Numbered from the stretch's first letter, positions 1 through 10,104 are shown. The stretch is DNA of 33,275 nucleotides from Rachicladosporium sp. CCFEE 5018 (GCA_002077045.2 KZ111221.1:1-33275), one strand, 5' to 3'. Notes: generated by a model from the sequence alone, not told the origin. Made by a program: numbers and translations.

Positions 1-276
1 CCTCCCTGTCGCCAGAGCAGCAGCCTCACGACTGGCTTCCCCTTCTCGCCGCAGTCCTTCATCGTTGATCGGTGATCGCCCTTCGAAGGCGAAGGCCTCT
101 GCATCTCGTCTTGTCTGTGGATCGAGCTCGGCGCCTATACTACGGAGCAGCTCGAGGAGACGATCGCGTTGTTCCTGTAGCCATCGTTGCACTTCCGGGT
201 TTTCGTAGATTGCTATGCCGAGTGCTGTCACGAGGCTGACGGAGAGGATGATGGCTTTGATCGCTGGGGCAGGCAT
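1..276 (-). CDS. N-terminal part of a small membrane-anchored protein (partial, runs off the left edge)
   Basis: An ATG at 276 on the minus strand opens 92 codons that stay open to the first base of the window, so the 3' part of the gene is missing. The protein starts with MPAPAIKAIILSVSLVTALG, which has the hydrophobic character of a single transmembrane or signal-anchor helix (about residues 5-22). A charged amphipathic stretch follows, rich in Gln, Arg, Leu and Glu (about residues 28-50), likely a coiled coil or long helix, and then a Glu/Arg/Ala-rich segment. I recall similar short anchor-plus-helix starts in uncharacterised fungal proteins, but I cannot name a family. It lies in the same direction as the downstream-coordinate CAP gene, 574 bp away. 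The call rests on the unbroken frame, the clean ATG and the protein-like organisation; no function is assigned. Confidence 0.6.
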   Translation of the reverse strand, partial: MPAPAIKAIILSVSLVTALGIAIYENPEVQRWLQEQRDRLLELLRSIGAELDPQTRRDAEAFAFEGRSPINDEGLRREGEASREAAALATGR

Positions 277-850
277 CTTAGCGGTCACATATAGGTATCA
301 GTGCGGCACAGTACGATATGCGCCACAGATGGTAGTCACTGAGCTGTATCAGTCTACTAGGGTATCGATATATTCATGCAGTGTTTCTAGACCGCAGCAT
401 GAGCAAAGCTACCTGGCCAGGCTGCAGCTATCGAGGCGTCGTGTCGTTCGTTCGCCACCGAGGCGCGGGGACGAATCATATCGCCGCTTTATGTCCGTGA
501 TACCTCTTGGCAGGTCGTCTTCATGCCTCACGCGTGGAAGCCTCTTAATTGCAACTTTGCTGACCCGGCATGACGCGCGAAACGCCGCAAACCGTAGACC
601 AGTTCTGTAATGGCAGCTCGTAGCGAAAGTTCGTCGCCGCCATGAGGTAAGAAGGCTGATCAGCATCGCGACGCGTACGGTGAACATATCAGTCTCAAGA
701 TCAAATGTCCGTGCCTCTCCATGTCACCTTGCCGGGTCCTCAAAAATGTCGCAGCTCACCATGTAGGTGCACACACGACTGATGAACGTTCTTGAGAAAC
801 AGACCCAACATCCTACAATTTTATCCTACACCACCTCTCGCCTGCACATC
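277..850. other. Intergenic: promoter side of the left-edge gene and 3' flank of CAP
   Basis: 574 bp between the start of the left-edge gene and the stop of CAP, both on the minus strand. Open frames here on both strands are short, lack family signatures and overlap one another. I see no RNA gene or repeat. Confidence 0.5.
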
Positions 851-2632
851 TTACCCAGCATGCTCCACAATCTCACTCACCAACTTCCCTCCCCTCACAA
901 ACGTCCTGATCTGCTCCGGCAACGGCAACTCCTTGTCATCCTCCCCAGCCGATGCAGGCAGCACAACGTTGATGCTCGAGCACTTGCTAGTAAACACCTC
1001 CGTAGCCAGACTCGACTCCCCAAGGTAAATCGTAGCACCATCAACTTGATCCAACATGATAGTCGGCAGCGTGCCAGTGATCTGCACAGCGAAGTTTGGG
1101 GATTTGATGACGTCGATGCTGGATACGAGGGTTTCGACGAGAAGCTGGAGGCGAGGCGAGTTGTCGATGGAGATGGCATTTGCCTTCCCTCGCAGGACGA
1201 TGGTGGTTTTGGTGCAGTTGGATATCAGCAGACTTTGCGTCAGCGAGACCTCGATCTCGATCGGCGCTGGTGGACCCTCAAAGTCTGAGATGATCCACTT
1301 GTTGCCGTCTAGCTCTTTTTTGCCTTGCTTCTTGCTCTTGATCACAGTGCTCGTGCTGTCTTGCCGCATCCCAGCCGGTTTCGGCTTCGTCTCCGGTCCA
1401 CGGCTTCGGGATCTTGTGATGCTATCTTCTGAGTCTCGTCGCTCCGAGACCACGCCGGCTGCTCGGAGAGAGGGGTTCTTGTGGGTCATTTGGGATTGGT
1501 CGACCTTCTTCAGTCCCTTTGTCACGTCGCTGCCGCGATTGAGTGATTGGAATACAGCATCCATATCGCCACCCGCTGCTGCTCCCTTGGCTACGGGTGC
1601 GGCGCCTGGAGGTGGGGGAGGTGGTGGTGCAGGGACATTGTCGAAGTTGGGAAGTGGTGGTGGTGGAGGAGGGCCACTGCTCGAGCTGGTAGGACCAGGA
1701 GCACCGTTCGTTATTGGCGCGCTGTCAGCTTCCCGGTATGCTTGCACCGCGTCGATGCCGTTGTTGTTCCAGGTGACTCCAGATGGGTAGTGCTTCAACA
1801 CATACGCTTTAAGAGCCTTGAGAAGAGCGTAGTAGGCCTGCACATATTTCACGTGCCTCTGATCCCTAGTTCACGTCATGTTAGTGACCAGACTCTCTCC
1901 GTGGTTCTCACGACTCTCTTACGATTCTTTGAACGCCTTCAGAACGCGATTTCCGTACATCTGAGCGCCTCCGAGAACCTCCCCAATATAATCCGCGGGC
2001 TTGCCATCCATGAGGAGCCATTGTAGTGCGCTTATGCCTTCTCCAACCATTGCTAGGTGCTCTTTTACCGGGCTCGCGCGATTGCTATCGCGGATATCTC
2101 CCACTGTCCCCATGTCGTGTTGTAGGTCCTTGAGGAGTTTGGGAAAGGTTGACGAGGTCATATCAGGCTTCTTGGCTTTCGTGGATACTAGAAGGTATTT
2201 CCGTTGATCGCGAAAGGCTTTTGCGACGGCCGTGGTCTGTTCTTCGAGCAGATTATCCAGTCCTTTGCCGGACTCTACGAAGGCTGCCACTTCCCCATCG
2301 ATCAAAGCGTCCATTTCTTGCAGTGCTGGTGGAAGCTCGGACTTCGCCGGCGTAGCGACAGGTGGTGATTTGGGCAGCCCAGGCGCGACCCCTGGGCTTC
2401 CTACAACCATTCCCGGAGGTGCTGGGTGGCTCCCTGAGCGACCGCTCCCAACAGCTTTCGTACCGGATATGCCATTCTGTTCTGCACCAAGCGCGTTTGA
2501 GTCGTTTAGGGGTCCGGCTGAGGAAGCGATATCCTCCAATCGAGAGGTCGCAGCTTCGAGTCTACGGATCAAGGGTGTGAGCGGGTTACTCGTGCCCTCT
2601 ACGGCTATGATCTGAGGAGGCGGCAACGACAT
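851..2632 (-). CDS. SRV2: Adenylyl cyclase-associated protein (CAP/Srv2), two exons
   Basis: CAP recycles ADP-actin from cofilin, promotes nucleotide exchange on G-actin and, in fungi, couples Ras to adenylyl cyclase; it acts in the cytoplasm and cortical actin. The 574-residue product has the expected order. An N-terminal cyclase-binding helix contains LIRRLEAATSRLEDIASS (about residues 24-41). A helical-folded domain follows (about 100-280), then a double polyproline stretch (about 302-324), a WH2-like actin-binding segment (MDAVFQSLNRGSDV, about 338-351) and the C-terminal CARP beta-helix domain from GNKWIISDFEG (about 424) to the typical ending EHAG. Exon 1 is 2632-1923 and exon 2 is 1865-851; the intron 1922-1866 (57 nt, GTAAGA...CTAG) joins KAFKES to DQRHVKYVQ, as in the family. 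The start was set at the ATG at 2632, because upstream in-frame codons have no ATG. Confidence 0.95.
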
Positions 2633-3428
2633 GCTTGATGTACGCACCGTTTTATCAAGGTTGTAAAGTTGTGCATGCCGTGCCCGCTAGTGCCAGGCAC
2701 GCTTGCCAAAGCCATGGTATGCAGCTGCCCGTGACACCACGTCGATCCTTACTGTTTCGGCGCTTGGCGCGAGAAGCTCTCAAGGGACTGTGACACCTCT
2801 CGTAAGATGCTGTACATGAGTCCGCAATACTGGATCAAGAGAGAGGAGAGCCTGGGAGAGGCAATGGTATCTGCTTACCCTGGATGTCTGGGACTGACGC
2901 TCTCAGAGCTGTCGTAGCCTGGAGTTGTTGTTGCGGGTGAGCTTAAAGAAGCGTTCGAAGCTCGGGAGAAGATGCGCAGGGACAGCCTCCAGGTAGGAGT
3001 ACAGATAGGAATAGAGATGGTGGCCTACAGGAAGGGAGGTCGCACCGTGAACAGCTACATTGTAGTCCACGTAGTAATGCTCCGGCGCGCTAGGAAGACG
3101 CGACGCCACAGCCGCACAACTGTGGGTTTCTTGGGCATCTATAAGCGTCTCCGCCATCCCATTGATATCAGTCGTGCACCTGTGAGAAAGTTACCTCGAA
3201 TGTCGAAATTCTACAGTACATCCGTTCGAAATGGTGGCGTAAGTGTACATCGCTCTTGCCACATCAGTCTTGCAATTCATTCGACTGAAGCTGAATCACC
3301 ATGCTGTTCGGAGTAAGCAGGTTGCGAACAGTTTTGATCTGTACCGACAGGACGACCAGCGCCAAAGCATTCAGCTCATACGCTTCATTACCCTTCACGT
3401 CAGAACGAACGCCACGATACGAGGCAGG
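2633..3428. promoter_or_regulatory. Divergent intergenic region between CAP (-) and the MAK32-like gene (+)
   Basis: 796 bp separate the two start codons, so both promoters must lie here. I see no convincing TATA element or operator. It contains one small minus-strand ATG frame, listed separately, and overlapping frames on the plus strand without protein-like features. Confidence 0.45.
2903..3157 (-). CDS. Possible small hypothetical protein (84 aa), weak
   Basis: A true ATG at 3157 opens 84 codons on the minus strand, ending in a stop at 2903-2905. The translation begins MAETLIDAQETHSCAAVASR and contains a Tyr-rich stretch (HLYSYLYSYLEAVP) and a Phe/Arg-rich end (FERFFKLTRNNNSR). I recognise no domain and no signal peptide. 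It lies inside the CAP/MAK32 divergent promoter, where a frame of this size can occur by chance. It could be an exon of an unrecognised gene, a uORF of a CAP transcript, or nothing. Confidence 0.18.
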   Translation of the reverse strand: MAETLIDAQETHSCAAVASRLPSAPEHYYVDYNVAVHGATSLPVGHHLYSYLYSYLEAVPAHLLPSFERFFKLTRNNNSRLRQL

Positions 3429-4625
3429 ATGGACTTCTGCACATTGGGCATGTTCATCATAGGTAGGTTACGCAAGCACTATATTCCCTTTCCCTTCTGG
3501 CTGCCTTGGGGCGACAAATTCCTAGGCATCACTCTTTCATCTCTCATCGTTGGCGGGGACTGTCGTGAGTGAAACATGGCCACGCAATACTGACGAGGTC
3601 TAGATGACATCTACCCTGCCCCGTCTCACCCCGACCAGACTCCGCAAAAAGACATCATCGGCGGCGCCGGCACATACTCAGCTATCGGGGCTCGCCTCCT
3701 GTCCCCACCACCCTCTTCCAGATCAGTAGGCTGGATAGTCGACACAGGCACCGACTTCCCACCTGAGCTACGCGAGATCATCGCCTCATGGCAGACTGGC
3801 GTACTGCTCCGACCACGTGATGCCCTGACAACTCGAGGCTGGAACGGGTACGGCGAGAATGATCATCGCGCATTCAAGTATTTGACCGAGAAGAAGCGGC
3901 TGACTGCTGATGATCTGACAGACGAGTTGTTGGGTGCGAAGAGCTTTCACCTTATCTGTTCGCCTACGAGATGTGTTGAGCTGGTGCGACGGATTAGGCA
4001 GCGGAGGCGGGAGGTGCTGGGATCTTTTGTGAAGCGGGAGATTGTTATTTGGGAGCCTGTGCCTGATATGTGTACGCCTACTGAACTCGACAACACGCTC
4101 GATGCGTTGAAGTGGGTGGATGTGATCAGTCCCAATCACGAGGAGCTCGGTGCTTTCTTTGACTTCCGCCACGGCGATACCTTCGATGCCGAGGCCGTCG
4201 TGTCGCAAGCGTCTCGACTCCTTCAACATGGCGTGGGCATCCTGGGCAATGGCGCTGTAGTGGTGCGGTGTGGCAAGGAAGGCTGCTATGTGGCTGAACG
4301 TGGGCCTTCTGCCGGGCACGACTCCGCATGCTTCCTGCCTTCATACCTTTCGGACTCGAGCAGAGTTATCGATCCGACGGGCGGTGGTAATGGGTTCCTT
4401 GGCGGTTTCGCAGTAGGGCTGGTAAGGCACGATGCGGCGGAGGGTTTACCTCGATTCCAGGAAGCGGCCCTTTGGGGGACTGTGGCTGCTGGCTTTTGCA
4501 TCGAGCAGGTTGGCATGCCCGTTCTGGGTAAGGATGAGGAAGGAGAGGAGATTTGGAACGGAGATCGTGTGGATGATCGGATGAGAGACTACAGGCTGAG
4601 GGTGACTGGGCGATCGACCAGATAG
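3429..4625 (+). CDS. MAK32: MAK32-like pfkB/ribokinase-fold protein, two exons
   Basis: The product is 351 residues of the pfkB sugar-kinase fold. The start MDFCTLGMFII followed by DDIYP after splicing matches the beginning of the MAK32 family, named for a yeast gene needed to maintain killer-toxin double-stranded RNA. The N-terminal glycine motif GGAGTYSAIGARLL lies near residue 35. A central segment, WVDVISPNHEELGAFF, resembles the NxxE magnesium region of the fold. The C-terminal signature is DPTGGGNGFLGGF, starting at D268. Exon 1 is 3429-3462, the intron 3463-3603 (141 nt, GTAGGT...TCTAG, with a CTGAC-type branch site just upstream of the acceptor), and exon 2 is 3604-4625. The usual pfkB signature is DTxGAGD; here Asn274 stands where the catalytic Asp is normal, so activity as a sugar kinase is doubtful. 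It converges with the lactonase-like gene 427 bp downstream. Confidence 0.88.
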
Positions 4626-5052
4626 TGACTGCTGTCCGTGTATGTATCATGACGAGCAGAAGTCAAGCAATCAACGTGTCGTTGTCGTGAATCTCGGCAG
4701 CGCATGTGAATCTGTTGTTACCCAGACTGCCATTCTCTGCTGTGCTCGATCGCTGCTCATTGTCACCCTCCTCGTCGCGCTTTCATGGCTGAGTCGAGAT
4801 AAGAGTCACTTCCACGCCTGCGATGCCATGTACGGTCGACGGCCGCTGCGCACGTGGCAAGCTCTGTTGCATGAACCCGCGAAGATCCGCATTCCTCGAC
4901 GGATACGGCCGAAACCTCCTGTTGCGTCTGAGGGCGTTCATGTTCGAGACTGTTTCGCGTTGCTTCTCAACGTCAGAACTCATGACACACTACATACGCT
5001 TTGGCGAGGCCCAGCTTCGACTCCCGTTAGCCCGTCACTGCAGTCACCAACA
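4626..5052. other. Intergenic between two convergent genes
   Basis: 427 bp between the stop codons of the MAK32-like gene (+) and the metallo-beta-lactamase gene (-). It should hold both 3' UTRs. Open frames in it are extensions of antisense frames of the neighbouring gene. No RNA gene or repeat was seen. Confidence 0.5.
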
Positions 5053-5982
5053 CTACAGCAGCATCGGGAATTGCCGCGATTTGTTCTTTTCCCACCACTC
5101 ATCCTCATGCGCAGCCACGACTTCGACTTCATCGCCACCGAGTATCTGCAACTTCTGCAATCGCTCGATACTGGTCGCCGCGCCCGCCTTGTCGAGATGA
5201 ATACACAACGTGTGGCCTCCGGGCGCCTCCCATGTGCCGATGTCCTTCTCGCCTGTCAACAACCGGCGATCATGGTACGCATCGCCACACAGACACAGCC
5301 ATCGCCGTTCACCAAGTCGGCAAAGGAGATTCACGTGGCCGGGAAGATGACCTGGCGTGTCGATCACATACACTGAGCCATCTGAGAACAGATCGAGCGC
5401 TGCAGGAAAAGGACCCAGGGGATGCCAATCGCTGCTGTCTGGATCGGACATCTCTGAGGAGCGATTTTTGGGTAACGTGTCTGGCTCAAAGTGCTGATGC
5501 GAGGCTATACCACCCAAGCCATGCTTGAGGACGTTCATAGCGCCATGGCCGACAATGAACATGGCATTGGGAAAGTCTTCCGGGTCTCCATGATGGTCAT
5601 AATGCACATGGCTCAGCATCACAAGATTGATATCGTTTGGGTCGAGCCCGCCAGCCTTCAGCTGAGCTGCCACTCCTGGAGGCAAGGCATGTGGTGCTCG
5701 GCCATCGATGTGGTCTTGCAGCTTCTTCGGGTAGCGTTCTTTGGCCCTCCGCAGTCCCAAGTCGAACATCAATCGAAATGGCTTCGATTCATCTCCACCG
5801 AAGGCTGTCGTACCGGGATGCGTTACCAGGAACGTCAGTGAAGGGACTGTTCGCTTGGCCTCGGGATCTGCTGGCGATACGAAGAACTTGTCCGCCAGGG
5901 TGATGAAGCCGCCAGCGATCGGAGAGACTGTCACATACAGCTGGTCGGGCCGAGCTGCTGGGAGTCCTATACTTGATGCCAT
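5053..5982 (-). CDS. Metallo-beta-lactamase-fold hydrolase, lactonase-like
   Basis: A single exon of 309 residues starting at the ATG at 5982. The metal-binding set of the fold is complete: SHVHYDHHGD gives His125, His127, Asp129 and His130; TPGHLPGH supplies His212 or His216; CGDAYHD gives the bridging Asp234; and AAHEDEWW gives the last His292. This arrangement and the length fit the AttM/AiiB-type N-acyl homoserine lactonase-like subgroup used by many fungi for lactone or ester hydrolysis, with two metal ions. There is no signal peptide, so it should act in the cytosol. It is divergent from a carboxymuconolactone-decarboxylase family gene with 480 bp between starts, which suggests shared regulation. 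The substrate cannot be read from the sequence; other possibilities are glyoxalase II-like or mycotoxin-lactone hydrolase activity. Confidence 0.92.
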   Translation of the reverse strand: MASSIGLPAARPDQLYVTVSPIAGGFITLADKFFVSPADPEAKRTVPSLTFLVTHPGTTAFGGDESKPFRLMFDLGLRRAKERYPKKLQDHIDGRAPHALPPGVAAQLKAGGLDPNDINLVMLSHVHYDHHGDPEDFPNAMFIVGHGAMNVLKHGLGGIASHQHFEPDTLPKNRSSEMSDPDSSDWHPLGPFPAALDLFSDGSVYVIDTPGHLPGHVNLLCRLGERRWLCLCGDAYHDRRLLTGEKDIGTWEAPGGHTLCIHLDKAGAATSIERLQKLQILGGDEVEVVAAHEDEWWEKNKSRQFPMLL

Positions 5983-6462
5983 AGTCGGTGCGCCAGACTG
6001 CTCGCACGAGCTGTGATGGTGATAACCTCGTTGAGATTGAAATCTGGCGTGGAATTTGTCTCCTCAGCTTCGACGAAGGAGACAGCTCCGGTCCAGATAT
6101 TCTCCGGCATATCCACGACGTCTTGCTAATGCTTCCCCTCATCTGTGGTGGGTACAAATGTCACGCTGCGAGATCGAAGTGCTGGTATCGGTAGCACAGT
6201 GGTCGGCTATTCCTTTCGCTTTCCCCGCAGGCTCGGGACGAGTGAAAGCTTGGATGCAAGTCCAGACGGCTGAAGTGACAGATCCTCCTCATCAAGGTCA
6301 AGCATCATCGATAGGTGTAGCTATGGCTACGTATGCTTGCTGGTCTCCTGGTCCTTGGTCTGTTGCTCTCTTGCGCTGTATTGTCCTTGACAGCTGTGAT
6401 TGAAGCTCAGCAGTCTTCCTTCATCGTGAAACACGCATTCCGTCATACAACAGTATTCCGCA
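5983..6462. promoter_or_regulatory. Shared divergent promoter of the lactonase-like and CMD-family genes
   Basis: 480 bp separate the two start codons, with genes leaving in opposite directions. No ORF in it is protein-like. I did not find a clear TATA box or repeated activator site. A bidirectional promoter is inferred from geometry only. Confidence 0.4.
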
Positions 6463-7007
6463 ATGCCTGCCCAATATACCGAGGAGGAAGTCAAGAAGGC
6501 TCGCGAGGTGCTCTTCAATGAAGGTATCAAGATGCGGTACCAGGTGGCCGGCAAGGAGTATGTCGACACATCATTGAAGAACGCCAAAGGCAGCTTCGCC
6601 ATGGCGATGCAAGAGGTATGCCCGACGCGCTTGCTATGATCGTCCATCTCTTAACTACATCTCAGTATGTCACCGAAAGCTGCTGGGGATCCATCTGGAC
6701 CCGACCGGGCTTAGAGCTGAAGACAAGGTCCTTCCTCAACATCGTCATGCTTTGCTGCCAGAATCGCGGCACAGAGCTTGCGACTCACGTCAAAGGCGCG
6801 ATGACCAATGGCGCCACTGAAGACGAGATCAGGGAGGTCCTTTTGCAAGCTGCTTGCTACTGTGGAATGCCGGCTGGGATTGAGGGCTTCCGTGTTGCTG
6901 CGAAGGCGATTGAGGAGTGGAAGGCGAAGCAGGTGAATGATGGCCATGCTATTGATCCGCATACTGATGTCGATCTGTCGGCGAGGCTGAATGCAGATGA
7001 TTTATAG
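6463..7007 (+). CDS. Carboxymuconolactone decarboxylase (CMD) family protein, two exons
   Basis: The product is 164 residues. Exon 1 (6463-6615) encodes MPAQYTEEEVKKAREVLFNE onward; the intron 6616-6665 (50 nt, GTATGC...CTCAG) joins AMAMQE to YVTESCWGSIWTRPG. Family signatures are RPGLELKTRSFLNI, the His-containing ATHVKGAMTNGATEDEI, and ACYCGMPAG with Cys115 and Cys117. These match gamma-carboxymuconolactone decarboxylase (PcaC-like) proteins, which decarboxylate a lactone in the protocatechuate branch of the beta-ketoadipate pathway; relatives with a CxxC act as AhpD-type peroxidase partners. Here the cysteines are spaced C-x-C, which speaks for the decarboxylase side. It is divergent from a lactonase-like enzyme, so the two may act on the same lactone-containing substrate. 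The true substrate is not known. Confidence 0.9.
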
Positions 7008-7439
7008 GAGTGGTCTCTTGTGGATCGTTGTCATGGCTTGCTGGCCGGTGAGTGTGACAATTTTCCATGTCGTCGATGAGGAATCGTGTTGCGATGGCGA
7101 ACAGCGAGAACGCATGGAGGGTGCACTGATGTAGGTCTCTCATGAGTGCAATTGGTATGAGGAGATTGCGAGGAATTATCGGGCATGAGCCCAGAGTGGT
7201 TGATGGGTTTGGGCATGCTACAGCAGAATCGTAAGTGTCGGTGCTCTTTCCATCTTTCAAAGGCGAATGGCCGTTTGCTTCTATCAATTCTGCAAGACTC
7301 TCCTACTCCCATATCGACCTATTCAGTCAGTACATTCTCTCCTACACAGTGACATCGAGAAGTAAGCATCCTGCACCATATCCGACGAACGACGACACAC
7401 GACAATCCTACAGCCGTATACTACTCTCCCTTGTGCACC
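7008..7439. other. Intergenic / 5' flank of the next gene
   Basis: 432 bp between the CMD stop and the next ATG, both genes on the plus strand. The last part is C/A-rich (many CCTAC, GACGAC, ACACGAC runs), as is common in fungal 5' UTRs. No structured element was identified. Confidence 0.4.
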
Positions 7440-8480
7440 ATGGCATATCCGATTGTATTGGCAGCCGCTCTAGGACCTCAAGTGGTCTACAATGGCCCGA
7501 AAGACTTGAATTATACGTTCTTTAGACCAGGGGTCTTCGGATGTATGATGAAGCATTTGCTCCCTGAAAACGTCGATGTATGCGTGTACGATCTGCCACA
7601 AAACGATCCGCGTATCGTTCAAGCAGTACCTGAACATCAGAGGTATATCGTGGAGTCAACGACCGGTACATGGTATCCGACTACATATACTGCTAGCACA
7701 AAGACCTTGTATCACGATGCAGTGGTACCTGGATCGTCGATGTTGCCTCGCGATATGGGCGAGCTTTGCACAGCAATTACGCGTGTCAATAGGCGATTCA
7801 ATGGTCGTACGATGAGCTATCTCTACGACAGAAGATTTGCCTTTCAGTGCAGCGCTGCAGGCGCATTGTGTTTCTTGCAAGATCGCAGCCAAGGGCCCTT
7901 TATCCCAGCAATGAGCCTGTACTTCTCGTTGACACCAGGAAATATGCGTATGATGGCATCAGATCTGGAGTTTGAGCAGCTTTTGAAATGCATCAGGCAT
8001 CAATGGGTGCGATTAGTGCAGCTACAGCTGCACATCAACGGAGATTTCTGGACGCCAGCGCCGTGGACGACAAATGCTCTAAGTGTGCTGAACGATGTAC
8101 AACTGTTCGGCACCTTACAAAGGCAAGAGAACGTCCTTAGTCAGGTAGCAAAGACGGCTGGATACGCAACTCGTCGGTACAGGGCACATGGCTTCCCATT
8201 CGAGCCAGTCCACCTCCGCAGATACAAAGCCGGAGGTGCTAAATTCGATCTGTACATCGAAGACGCTTGTCTCAGTCAAGCAAGAGAGCAATTTAGACTC
8301 TCTTTGCTAGCAACAATGACGGAGTACATGGCACTTCGACCAGTTCTGGTCGGTCCAAGGACACATGGTGTTTGGGTAGAGAGATGGCAGGCTTTGTGCA
8401 AGAACCATGGTGATCTGGACACATTGCTTGGAGTTACGTGCATTGACGACTGCAATTGTCTGCCTCGACCAAGACCTTGA
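7440..8480 (+). CDS. Hypothetical protein, 346 aa, no family recognised
   Basis: An uninterrupted frame begins at ATG 7440 in a very good start context (ACCATGG) and ends at 8480. An upstream in-frame GTG at 7431 is not needed. The protein starts MAYPIVLAAALGPQVVYNGP. It is rich in Arg, Tyr, Met and Cys, has no clear signal peptide beyond a short hydrophobic start, no obvious transmembrane segment later, and ends with a Cys pair (TCIDDCNCLPRPRP). Two Arg/Phe-rich stretches (LYDRRFAFQCSAAG and YATRRYRAHGFPFEP) suggest a folded cytosolic protein. I do not recognise it; it may be lineage-specific. It is convergent with the alpha/beta hydrolase gene, with only 30 bp between stop codons. The length of the open frame and the start context make it a probable gene. 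Confidence 0.7.
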   Translation: MAYPIVLAAALGPQVVYNGPKDLNYTFFRPGVFGCMMKHLLPENVDVCVYDLPQNDPRIVQAVPEHQRYIVESTTGTWYPTTYTASTKTLYHDAVVPGSSMLPRDMGELCTAITRVNRRFNGRTMSYLYDRRFAFQCSAAGALCFLQDRSQGPFIPAMSLYFSLTPGNMRMMASDLEFEQLLKCIRHQWVRLVQLQLHINGDFWTPAPWTTNALSVLNDVQLFGTLQRQENVLSQVAKTAGYATRRYRAHGFPFEPVHLRRYKAGGAKFDLYIEDACLSQAREQFRLSLLATMTEYMALRPVLVGPRTHGVWVERWQALCKNHGDLDTLLGVTCIDDCNCLPRPRP

Positions 8481-8510
8481 GCGGAGAAGAACCTCTCATC
8501 ATACGCTACA

Positions 8511-9710
8511 TCACGACGCATCTCGTCGTTGTCGAGCTTCCACGAGAAAGCCGATCGCAGCATCATACGCCTCCCTCTTATCACTCTCATTGGCAATGAG
8601 CCAAGATGGCACTGCACATACACATCAAGTCAGCACAGCACTCGGACGACAAGCACACCTCGGAGAGAAGCAGAGAATACTCACACTCAAGCCATCCATG
8701 GAAGCCCTTATCGAACGTCCTCGCTACAATGCGCCTCTGTCGACCAGTCACGCTCCCATCAATCTCCAAATCTCGTTGCTCCCGCGTAACAAAGGCCAGC
8801 TGTTCAGCAAGTAAAATATCGATGCCCGCATTAATGAACAGCATATCCCTCGGCAGCTCAGCGACATGCTTCAAGATCGGATTCAGCCTCGAATTACCAG
8901 CTCCAGACGCTCGTGCAGGCAAAGCATACGCATCGAACAGTGGCATCAACCACGCAGACGGATCTCTCTTCGGAAAACCAGCAGGCTTCGGCTTCGCGTC
9001 TGGAGGTGATCGAAGATCAACCTAGCTTGTCAGCAAAGCTGGGTCACTGCTACTATAGTCTACGGACACCGACCTACCACTGCACAAACACCCACAGCCG
9101 CCTTCGCCCTCTCCCCAGCGACCATCATCAGATTTCCTCCAGCACTCCACCCAGAAACCGTCAGATCCTTCGAATCGGCGCCGAACCGCTTCTCGGCATT
9201 GGCCAATACCCAGCCCACGACATCCTCAGCGTCTTCATGGGCAGCAGGATAAACATTCGCAGGCGCATGGCGATATTGCGCGCTGATCACTAGCGCGCCA
9301 GTCCGGTCACAGACTTCCTTGCAAAACGGCACGCCATACTCTGCTATCCCGCCGAGAAAAGAGCCGCCGTGGAAGTCGATATGCAGCGGTCTGAGACCAG
9401 TACGCTCAATTCCTTTGATGAGGGCTTTGGGTGTGAAGACAAGCGCTCTGAGCTTATGGGTGCTACGCGTTGGCATGTAGATCACACTGTACGGCGCGGA
9501 GATTGCGTACGGAAAGTACTTCAGCGCGTAGGTCAGGAAGGCCAGGGGCTGAAGGAGAAGGAGACGCCAGCGGTATGTGAAGGGGATGCTGAGAGTGAAC
9601 AGGGCGGTGGTGAGGGGTTCAAACCAGGAGAGGGCGAATCTGAGGGAGTCCATGGAGAAGAAGTGAAGGTGAGGATGGTGCTGGCTAAGGAGAGAATTGG
9701 TGAGGCTCAT
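8511..9710 (-). CDS. Alpha/beta hydrolase (HSL-type fold-3 esterase/lipase) with N-terminal membrane anchor, three exons
   Basis: The product is 356 residues. Exons are 9710-9078, 9021-8685 and 8611-8511. The introns are 9077-9022 (56 nt, GTAGGT...GCTAG) and 8684-8612 (73 nt, GTGAGT...TGCAG); both junctions restore frame and family sequence. The hormone-sensitive-lipase motif HGGS (His114-Gly116) forms the oxyanion hole. GWSAGG carries the nucleophile Ser189. NAGIDILLAEQ supplies the likely acidic residue, and GFHGW the catalytic His just before intron 2. A hydrophobic stretch near residues 36-60 suggests anchoring to a membrane, probably the ER. The substrate is unknown; carboxylesters or short acylglycerols are typical for the family. 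An internal ATG (Met20) is an alternative start, but the first ATG keeps a longer N-terminus. Confidence 0.9.
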
Positions 9711-10104
9711 ATGCTGGACGTCACAAGCAGCTGAGTGGGTGGCGTGACATTATGCAGGGAGTCATGACTGGGCTGCACACCACGAGCAACAAGCGAAGAG
9801 AATATTTCGGGATTAGAAGCGAACCTGACGGACTTCGAAAGCAATAGCTCATGTCACTCGTCAAGAACAGAGATGGAGCAGTCGTAGAAAGTCATACAGC
9901 TACCCGGTCCCAATCACACACTTATCCCAAGACCAACCATACCAACGCCCCATCCTCCAAGTCTCAAGTTGTAGCACCAATCATTTCATGAGCGGAGGTT
10001 TGCACCTGTCACTCCATCGTCATCTACTAGGCATCTCATTCTGACCCACAGAACCCAAGCCCTCTCCCTACGCGTTGTGCCTTTCACAATCCTCCGCCAG
10101 TCGA
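9711..10104. other. Intergenic: hydrolase promoter and NBR1 3' flank
   Basis: 394 bp between two minus-strand genes. It must contain the promoter of the hydrolase and the 3' UTR of the NBR1-like gene. I see no repeat, tRNA or protein-like frame. Confidence 0.45.

Noticed and set aside
1056..1790. 244-codon plus-strand frame opposite CAP
   Set aside because: It is antisense to the CARP and polyproline parts of CAP; its Gly-rich run is the complement of the CAP proline codons.
4642..5376. 244-codon plus-strand frame across the MAK32/lactonase 3' region
   Set aside because: Half of it is antisense to the lactonase-like gene; no family motif, and composition is Arg/His/Ser-rich as in random frames.
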